Shown here: piece by piece, positions 56,861-64,000 of the stretch
How positions within the stretch are numbered: position 1 is the stretch's first letter
Layout of the letters: the number at the start of each line of letters is the position of its first letter
Source of the DNA: Pholis gunnellus
Taxonomy: Eukaryota > Chordata > Actinopteri > Perciformes > Pholidae
Assembly (NCBI GenBank): GCA_910591455.2
Contig: OU342815.1
Location: 21,985,019-22,049,018, forward strand
Direction: 5' to 3'
DNA: 64,000 nt
Made by a program: the position numbers and the translations under genes
The notes under the pieces: model-generated
Database searches by the model: none
What the model was told of the DNA's origin: nothing
The model's input: only the letters and a program-made list of their open reading frames with translations

Positions 56861-57325
56861 CACAGACTGTATATAAAACGTGGGCGTAGTCATCATGACG
56901 TCACCCATCGGTGCCGTTTGGAAGCCTTGAGTTTCGGCTATTTTGCCGTTCCCATCTTGGATTACGGCCATCACCATGTTGTTTTTTTTGCAGCCAATGA
57001 AAAGAAGTAACCATATTTCGAATGCGGTGGAATCACAGTAAGCCTAAGCATACCCTGCTTTACGGTCTGTTTGACTCTAAATGGACCATAATCTACTAAA
57101 TGAACATCATGCTGTGTTGAAGAAGACTTGAAACTAGAGATTGAGACCATAAACTCATGTTTACAATGTTTACTGAGGTAATAAATCAAGAGAGAAGTAG
57201 AGTCATTTTCTCATAGACTTCTATACAACCAGAGGAGTCGCCCCCTGCTGGTCAGTAAAGAGAATGCAGGTTTTTAAGACACTTCCGCATTGGCTTCACT
57301 CAGCAGAACCGCAGGTTGCCGCCTG
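56861..57325 (-). mobile_element. hAT-like non-autonomous repeat, copy 5, with exact 8-bp target duplication
   Basis: A 465-bp copy reversed relative to copies 1 and 3. It starts CACAGACTGTATATAAAACG and ends GGTTGCCGCCTG. It is flanked on both sides by CTGTAGGG (56853-56860 and 57326-57333), and the duplicated octamer is LINE sequence that reads through when the insert is removed. This is the best evidence that the family transposes with 8-bp duplications. Confidence 0.88.
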
Positions 57326-57430
57326 CTGTAGGGTGTCTGGGCTCAGCCTTAGAGATAGGGTGAGCAGGTCAGACATCTGGAGGGAACTCGGAGTAGAGAC
57401 GCTGCTCCTTTGCGTCGAAAAAGGTGCGGT

Positions 57431-57667
57431 GGAAACCTGAAATTAAGATTGATATCTACATTGTCTTTCAAGAGTTTATTATAGCATTTGCACATGGGCT
57501 CAGATTTATATAGAGATCAATCGTCTCCACAGCACAAGAGCGCAGCACTAAAGTTACATCAGGCTTTTATACCTTGGCTCTAAAGGATGTTGGTGTCATC
57601 TGCTTAAAAGTAGACTGTTAGGAAAGTAAGGAAAAAAGTCTGCGAAAGGTTAAAGGTTCTTTCACAG
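57431..57667. mobile_element. Unidentified insert of about 235 bp within the LINE 3' end
   Basis: Sequence foreign to the LINE interrupts it between GGTGCGGTGG and AGCGGAGGTGG, which resemble each other and may be a long decayed target duplication. It has no recognisable internal motif; it could be a short SINE, MITE or solo terminal repeat. Confidence 0.4.
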
Positions 57668-57932
57668 GGTCCAGCGGAGGTGGTTCAACATCTGATCAGG
57701 ATCCCCCCGGAGGCCTCCCTTTAGAGGTTTTCCAGACGAGTCCAACTGGTAAGAGGCCGCTCGGTAGACCCAGAACACGCTGGAGGGATTATATATCTCG
57801 TCTGGCCTGGGAACGCCTCAGGGTTCCCCAGGAAGAGCAGGAAAGTGATCTTGGGGAGAGGGACATCTGGGATACGTTGCTAAACTCTGCTGCTTCCACA
57901 AGCAGGCCGAGGAAAAGCGGAAGATAATGGAT

Positions 57933-60507
57933 GGATCATTATTTCATTGATCTTCGTATGCAGCAATTGTCCAGTGAAGATTATTTTATGGATATGCGAG
58001 GCAAGGCAATATTCATCAAAATGAGTACAGGATATGATTGGATCAATTGAAAATAGTTGATTAGTTTTATAATATTTCCCATGTAATTGCCAAATTAGCA
58101 TAGGCATGGTGTACTTTACATCAACTGCCATGATTCATGACCATTCTGTGCAATTGTAACTCAATTATACTCGAAGCCATCGAAAGTAATTTCACTTATA
58201 ACAACATGATAATTTAAAATGCCCTCAAGTCAGCGGTTGTGGAGTCTGACTGTGTTTCGCACTGAAAGCCCTTTTCATTTCTGGACATGATTTAGGTCAG
58301 TTACTTAGCATAATTGTCTGTCAGTTTATCTGTTTTGATGAAATTTGAAATTTCTGAATTTCTTGACAACGGCACAACGAGAAAGTCGAGACTTCAAAAG
58401 GAGTAACTGTTGCCAATTTACAACCTTTGTATCAAGATGTATTCATTATTTCCCAACCCTTTTGCAGCTGTATTTAGAAAAATTAAACAAGCAATACATA
58501 TTTTCACCTGCCAGCGAGGTTCATGAGATCCCTCTCCAGATCCCAATAAGGATGTAAATCCCTCACCGGCTTCCCACCGGCGAACAATGTTGTACTTTGA
58601 CTGAAATTACTGCTGGGCTGCCACAAGGAACAAGACACAGACGTAAACGCCTTTAAACACCTTACAATCGGAGCTTTAATATAGCTCAAACAACTATTTG
58701 CGTGGTCCTGGAAGCGTTAGCACCCGTCCTCCGGTTCCCCCTTCCGGTAAACACTGTTAGCTCTGTTAGCACGTTTGCCCTAGTTAGTACCGTTAGCACT
58801 GTTAGCACTATTAGCTACCAGCCAATCAAAATGCTCCAACCTTTGGGTCATGCACCTTGAAATGATCTTATTTACAACACATTTAAAGCTGTTGAAGTCA
58901 AGCCATTTCACAACAGAGAATTAATCAATATATTCACTTTTATTATTAAATTATACATCTATACAATAGATCCTTAATAAAACTGCAGCTATACAAATCA
59001 TTAAGAAGAAGTAACCACGTGATATAACCCATTGCAATATAACCAAAACACTCTGAGAGGTATGTATTCATTCACTGGTAACTTAAATAACAAGGACATG
59101 CACAGATGGGACCCATATGATCTTTCGACCATGCCACTACCTCGCGTCACTTTCGCTCACGTGAGCTTTAGCCAGACAGAAGCGGCGGAGCGTCAGAGAG
59201 GACGATAATGTTCATCAGTCTTTTCCATCCGTCAGTCCATCGGTGCATTGGTCCAACAATTGGAAAAGGAGACTGAAATATCTTCCCAATTGTTGGATCG
59301 CTTTCCTTCAATTTTTGTACAGATATTTATGATTCCCAAGTGGTTGAATTTTAATGACTTCATTCATTCATGACAGGATACCGAAGGAAAAAATACAATT
59401 CCTGTCAGCCTCAGATTCAGCTTTTCTTTGGGCTTAACCCTTATTTTTAGCATGTTCAGCTCAAAACTACTACTGACACTGACGAGGACAGCTAACCTGC
59501 GTTGGAGCAGCTGAAGCCAGTGGACAATGAGCTAAATCTGTTGAGCTGAGCCCAACGAGCTGATTTAGAAATGTAGGTAACATCGCTTTTCCTCTCACAC
59601 CACCTGCAGGTCCAACTTAGTATGTTTTAGCCTCACAAGTGGTAAAGATCTAAAAAATAAACAAAAAGCTAAGTCTCCACTTCTCATCCATGCTTTGCTT
59701 TTTGTTCTCTGGTGTTTTAATGTGCATTACAGGACCACTAGGAAGGCTCTAGACTTTTTGCCTTGGTTGTGTGTTTATGGATTTCTTTTTTTTCTCTCTC
59801 TCAGGATCAACCAGTGTAAGATGTATATAAAAAGTAGTCAGCTTGAACTATATAGAAAACACCACTTATCCCTGTAATCCAGATAATAAATAAACATATT
59901 ATGTGGCCTTTTTTTTCTTGGTTGCAAAAAAGCTCTAAGCTGGCCAGCGCTGCAAAAATAACACACACACTAAACTTTTGCATCGGTTTGGTGTACAGTT
60001 TCAGTTTGGCCGGGCTGGGGGCTGAGATACAAGCATTGCAACCTCAAACAGCGGTACAAACTCACTCAAGTACTGTGGCAAAGTGTAGTAGAGAAGGTCG
60101 CGACCCTGGAGATAACTGTAGCTGTGCAAGCTGTTTTCACTACTGCAAAACTTGACTCCCACGGCTGGTTTAACCCAGTCTCCTATAAGTACTTGCCGAG
60201 CTCAACGCTTCCTGTACATACAGTACCACACTGCTGCCCGTTTGCTAAAGAACACCAAAGATACCGCTTGAGAGCTTCAACGCTTTGCCAGATTTAATAC
60301 CAGTATCAGTAGATGCAGAGGTTTTTGTTCCTGTAGATATTATTACCGGCTGCCTGCAAAGTTTGGCGAGATTCCTGACTGTTCAACCCTTACTGCTTGC
60401 ATGACTGCTTTGTATATATGTAAATATGATAATCCTCTCCATTAGTTATCCCATTTCTGCTACCTTCATGATTCAATGTACATAATTGCTTTTAAAATCT
60501 TACATAC
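57933..60507. other. Intergenic, no gene recognised
   Basis: Contains a cluster of GTTAGC motifs at 58710-58820 next to a GC-richer stretch (GTCCTCCGGTTCCCCCTTCC). No exon is recognised. Confidence 0.6.
58710..58820. repeat. Cluster of GTTAGC motifs
   Basis: About seven GTTAGC or TTAGCAC words, several in the spacing CTGTTAGCACNNTTAGC. It resembles the clusters near 4455 and in ndufa10 intron 1. Confidence 0.5.
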
Positions 60508-60964
60508 TTTAAAAAAGGTGCAACGTGTAAGATCTGGACAAAACTTTGCTTTGACTTGCATCCTTGCCTCGTCCCCCAGTTACCAACCTCCAGATAGCAG
60601 TTAGCTTACATTTAGCAGCAGTGCACTGATCCCAGGGATCCGCCCCGACTCTCCCCCGGACCGGGGGACTTTCTGTTGATGAGACCCCGAGCCAGCCTGA
60701 TGTGGGTTTTGTGGTGGCTAAATGCTAGTTGCTACAGCTAACCGCTTGTTTTCTCATTCGATTTTCATTTTAATAAACATTGTAAGATAGCGGTGTTATT
60801 TTAAGAGTCAGGTACTTTTGCCGTGCTGTTTGTTAGAAGTTGGCTTCATTTTAACATCTGATGACTGCACATTTAGATTGTATGAACCCAGTAGTGAAGG
60901 TGAAATGCTTCCCTCTATTTTCTTGGAGCAGGTGGCCAGATCTTACACATTGCTCCTTTAAAAT
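60508..60964. mobile_element. MITE-like element with about 30-bp TIRs
   Basis: The left end TTTAAAAAAGGTGCAACGTG continues TAAGATCTGG. The right end, read inverted, gives TTTAAAGGAGCAATGTGTAA then GATCTGGCC. Arms match with a few substitutions. The interior includes AGCAGTTAGCTTACATTTAG and a CCCCGGACCGGGGG palindrome but no coding sequence. Flanks are TA-rich. Confidence 0.75.
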
Positions 60965-61956
60965 AATAAATTAAGAATTTGCACAATTAAATAAAATCCA
61001 AACGTTATCGGCTAGAAATCCCTACAACAAAATGAACGCGATCTGAATGCTTATTTTTGGGGACAAGACTTGAAAACCTGAAACACTTGAAGGTGTTGAC
61101 AGAAGATTAGAGGATTTAGGTTTGTCAATTTCTATGCGACTTCAAACAGGCGGTGAGAGAAACACTACTGATGGTCAACTGGCTGACGTTGTGCATGAGA
61201 GGGGAACTCAAATGTCCTTTTTTTTATTCTATGCAGAATAGGTTTTGCAGAACTGAATGACAATAAGCTCCTCTCTATGTAAATGCGATTGCTTTTGTGC
61301 AAATCACATGAATAACTTCTAAAATGTTCAAATAAAAACTTGTATGCAAATTAGGCACTCATACAGTATAGGCAGTGTTGTCCCCCTTTCTCTTCTTCTA
61401 GAACATTCACCACCACTTGAAAAAAACAAAGACAGCAGCGAGTGCACGCATATCTTACAGGCCTGGCCTACATTTCCTGACTCGCAAAGGTACAATTTAG
61501 TGAGTCCCGCTGCGATGCGGACGCATCCCGCAGTTGAGGGGTTTCAAACAAAACATGTTAAGTTGTGCGCATTCAGGTCGGACAGCAGCTTTCGCTCACT
61601 GCACCTCGCGGTGGCCCCCTCTTCGTCCACACCCCCCGCAGAACATTCACCTTTTTGCTTTACACATTTTTGCGACGACACAGCAGCTTGATTCTGACAG
61701 TTTTCACCAACATCAAATACACTAACAGCTGTAAAGACTCAGCCACTTGCTTTGAACCGGAGCGTTACGAGAGTGGACTACAGGCTGCAGGCTTTTTTTT
61801 TTTTGCAGTGTTCCTGGGAGACATTTCCAGGGCACGCGGATGTTTTAATCGTAAAAAAAAAAAAAAAAAATCCTGCAGCAGCGCGTCCATCTGTTCGTCC
61901 TTTATACGAGAGAGGTAAGTTCGTGGCTTTTCGGGTCCACAGAGTGCACGACGCAG
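60965..61956 (-). other. Inferred cntnap5 3' UTR and downstream flank
   Basis: The sequence after the minus-strand stop codon has no other gene. An AATAAA on the minus strand at 61228-61223, about 730 bp after the stop, is a candidate polyadenylation signal. T-run 61793-61804 and A-run 61853-61870 lie within the presumed UTR. The anonymous plus-strand frames at 61344-61988 are not supported. Confidence 0.45.
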
Positions 61957-62150
61957 TCAGATGTAGTACTCCTTCATGTTCTCCCTGACTGAGTTGTGGA
62001 GGTGCAGCTCTGTCCTGTAGTCCGTGTACACGCCGGGTCTGTTCTCCTCTTTGATGCTGCCGCTCCTCTGGGCCCGCCGCTGCTGATAGAGGAGGCGGCT
62101 TATCACAGCCAGAGCGCACACGGCGATGAAGACCACCGCTGTGACCACAC
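61957..62150 (-). CDS. cntnap5: cntnap5 terminal coding exon (transmembrane helix and cytoplasmic tail)
   Basis: Acceptor TGTCCTCAG precedes 62150. The exon completes a glycine, then encodes 63 residues and TGA. VVTAVVFIAVCALAVISRLL is the membrane helix and YQQRRAQRSGSIKEE the juxtamembrane segment that in this family contacts protein 4.1-type adaptors. The C-terminus MKEYYI corresponds to the EYFI-type end of CNTNAPs. An ATG in the frame at 62160 is intronic and not the start. Confidence 0.92.
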
Positions 62151-63795
62151 CTGAGGACACAGCAGGACAGACGCATTAGCGGACACCCAGGGGACAACGC
62201 TGCTCTGTCCACATTACGCCTCCTGTGATCCTCATCTAAAGCGGTCAACGTCCATTTTGCTTTGACTCGGTTGTTTTAGAGATTAAAGCATTTGCCAAGA
62301 CACAAAAATGGGTACTTGTGGCACAATGTATTATAACCACTAGCTCATGCAAGAACATTTACCAATTCTTATCCTAACTTTCTCTTACTTTATTTCCATA
62401 CGGTGGCCTGGAGTGTGCCACGTCACGCTCCTATAACTTCAGATAACTAAATGTAAATGAGCAGCGCGAGCATGATGAATGCCAGCTGTGCGTGAATGGA
62501 CGTGTGTCCATAAGAATAGTAAACTGGCATAATTAACGCCCCAATAACACCATATAAGACTAACGCATATTCTGTATTGAAGTCCTGCTTTCGGACATCC
62601 ATAAAGGAAAGTCTATTGTTTCCTAACTAAACTAAAGGTGCTGCTAACGTCGAGGAATGGCGGAAAAAAACAACGATTGCTGTTAACGTCGTGTCCCCTG
62701 AGGGTTGTAGCCTACTGTCGCTGACATAAAGAGGCCACTGATGACTGCAACAGGAGCGGTCAAATAGTTTATGATTGTCATATTGATATTGTTGTGTTAC
62801 ATAATAGAAACAATAGCCATTTTAAATGAATGTGGACATTGTTAGGCTATATGAATACATTTAGAATTATATTAGCCTACAATTAAAAATTGCAGTCAAA
62901 CAGGATAATGTCAACATAATTATGAAGTTTATGTAATTTATTTAGAGGTTTTGTGACTCAAAGTTGCTTCAAAATAAAAAAAAAATGAAATATAAAATCC
63001 ATTGGTGAAGAAACTAACATGAGACTAATGAGACTAACTCTCAGCAAGTTAAGCAAAAGTTTCTAAAATATGATAAACCCCATCCTACGTCTGTATAGTC
63101 ACAATGTCACAACACTGATTGAGAAGTTGTTAAAGCAGCATCCTTTAACAAGCTGAATCCCACGTGATGTATTGTGTTGCCGGTGTTGATGAGCCTCTCT
63201 TAGGCTCCTGTTGAGTGCAAATACAACGTTCATTCGTTATCCACCGACTCCCCCTGAAGGCAATTCTCCCTTCATCCTATATCTAATATCTCGCTGTGCT
63301 GTTAGATCTAAAGTTTATTTTACCAAAATCAACTATTCCTGTCAATGGTTGTATTGGTCTCACACTGATCCTGGATCAGCTTGGGGGAATTTGTCAACCA
63401 CAAAGTGAAAGGAGACGGAAAAACACAAAGCAACGTTTCCCTGTTTAGAAAGCACAAAGAAATCCTTAAACATCATCATCATCATCATCATCTTCATCAT
63501 CATCGTTGTCTATTCAATTTCAAACAGAACAGCGTGACTGGCAGTGATGGAGATGAGCCTGAGCTAAAGCCGAGTTATCAAGAGACCACGAAAACAAAAA
63601 GAAAGAAGAAGTAAAAGAATGAAGATGCAAATAAGAGGGAATGACAAATAACAAACAGTTGGGACTCATTTTCAATTAAGCAAAGACAAATAAAACCAGC
63701 ACAGAAGTGAGAAAACAGACCTGCTATCACAGCCAAATCCTTCTGGGTGCTGCTGCCGTGCTGCTCCTTATCTTTATTTGCTGTTACAGTTTGAT
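61957..63795 (-). CDS. cntnap5: Contactin-associated protein-like 5 (CNTNAP5/Caspr5-type), last two coding exons, partial
   Basis: CNTNAP5 is a neurexin-IV-family single-pass membrane protein of neurons, with discoidin, laminin-G and EGF domains outside the cell. Only the end is in the window. Exons 63795-63721 and 62150-61957 join in phase (G|GT) to give a short polar stalk, the membrane helix starting VVTAVVFIAVCALAVISRLL, a basic stop-transfer YQQRRAQR, and a 40-residue tail ending ENMKEYYI. The spacing and tail most resemble CNTNAP5 rather than CNTNAP2 or CNTNAP4 (KE-rich tail and a terminal EYFI-like hydrophobic end suited to PDZ binding). The intervening intron is 1570 bp. The gene continues beyond the right edge. 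Family is confident; the choice among teleost duplicates (5a/5b) is open. Confidence 0.88.
62151..63720 (-). other. cntnap5: cntnap5 last intron
   Basis: A 1570-bp AT-rich intron. No repeat element or other exon is recognised apart from the (CAT)n tract at 63471-63504. Confidence 0.85.
63471..63504. repeat. (CAT)n trinucleotide repeat
   Basis: About eleven CAT units with one CTT interruption, within the last cntnap5 intron. Confidence 0.95.
63721..63795 (-). CDS. cntnap5: cntnap5 penultimate coding exon (juxtamembrane stalk), 75 nt
   Basis: Too short to stand out as an open frame. It was found because its minus-strand reading, QTVTANKDKEQ ... QKDLAVIAG, joins exactly to the terminal exon to give AVIAGVVTAVVF, parallel to the AVIGGVIAVV-type sequence of CNTNAP5. 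Acceptor is CTCCTCCAG. Donor is G|GTCTGT, a GT site with weak consensus. Length 75 nt with phase 1 on both sides means skipping it would keep the reading frame. Confidence 0.85.
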
Positions 63796-64000
63796 CTGGA
63801 GGAGCAGAAACAAGACAAATGAACAGACATTAACGTCCCGTCATACAGGAGGCGAATGTCTGCCGGTGAGATCTCTGGCTGTCTTGGTTGACACTCCACC
63901 GCTAAGCTCTAGAATAACACTGAATTATGTTCCATAATAATCAAATTAAAGGGTGACTAAGGTGTTTTTCGACCCGGCCCCTGCTTCCCCCCTTGTGTGT
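63796..64000 (-). other. cntnap5: cntnap5 upstream intron, cut by the window edge
   Basis: 205 bp upstream of the penultimate exon. No further exon is recognised. Confidence 0.7.

Larger units (their letters stand above)
56590..57932 (+). mobile_element. LINE 3' end split by two later insertions
   Basis: Three plus-strand segments read in order as the 3' end of one fish non-LTR retrotransposon: 56590-56860 (GAGTTTAAGTATCTCTGGAT, CACTCACCTATGATCATGAG), 57326-57430 (GGCTCAGCCTTAGAGATAGG, GTAGAGACGCTGCTCC) and about 57668-57932 (CCAGAACACGCTGGAGGGAT, TCTCGTCTGGCCTGGGAACG). It ends in GCGGAAGATAATGGATGGAT, typical of the 3' terminus. The interruptions are hAT-like copy 5 (56861-57325) and an unidentified insert of about 235 bp. 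The frame is broken and it encodes no active protein. Confidence 0.78.

Noticed and set aside
61778..62248. 156-codon minus-strand frame over the cntnap5 terminal exon
   Set aside because: It is an alternative frame of the real exon; the correct frame encodes the transmembrane helix and CNTNAP tail.

Overview
The window is vertebrate nuclear DNA, almost certainly from a ray-finned (teleost) fish. Genes are split by GT-AG introns, coding density is low (about 1.5 kb of recognised coding sequence in 64 kb), and the repeats are of teleost type: Tc1-like elements, hAT-like short elements with 8-bp target duplications, LINE remnants, tRNA-derived SINE pieces and long CA/TG tracts. No bacterial or viral gene block and no CRISPR array was seen. 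Nearly all open reading frames of 60-150 codons here are chance frames in non-coding DNA.

Three protein-coding genes are supported. (1) On the minus strand, the first two coding exons of an aryl hydrocarbon receptor gene of AHR2-like type (17118-17060 and 9267-9077) encode the NLS and bHLH domain. The rest of the gene must lie beyond the left edge. (2) On the plus strand, a complete ndufa10 gene (mitochondrial complex I accessory subunit) runs from 31197 to 36745. Its ten coding exons join in phase into 355 residues, the same length as I recall for the human protein. (3) On the minus strand at the right edge are the last two coding exons of a contactin-associated protein of CNTNAP5 type (63795-63721 and 62150-61957), covering the membrane-proximal stalk, transmembrane helix and cytoplasmic tail.

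Layout: 1-9076 is inferred AHR intron 2. 9268-17059 is AHR intron 1, with a 147-bp TG tract and long G/C homopolymers. 17119-31196 is a divergent intergenic region between ahr and ndufa10, with a CT tract, a deleted Tc1-like element, a degenerate minisatellite and an inverted-repeat element. 36825-61956 is a convergent, repeat-rich intergenic region between ndufa10 and cntnap5. It holds several copies of one hAT-like family, a 35-bp-TIR Tc1/mariner-type MITE nested inside one copy, a 510-bp fold-back element, a LINE 3' end split by two insertions, a SINE-like piece and a TIR element.

The genes do not form a pathway. AHR is a ligand-activated transcription factor, NDUFA10 a respiratory-chain subunit and CNTNAP5 a neuronal adhesion protein, so the arrangement is of syntenic rather than functional interest. 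I found no convincing undescribed biological system. The best leads are the modular hAT-like repeat family and its inverted pair, the fold-back element, the GC-rich island inside the last ndufa10 intron, and the divergent N-terminus of the AHR gene.
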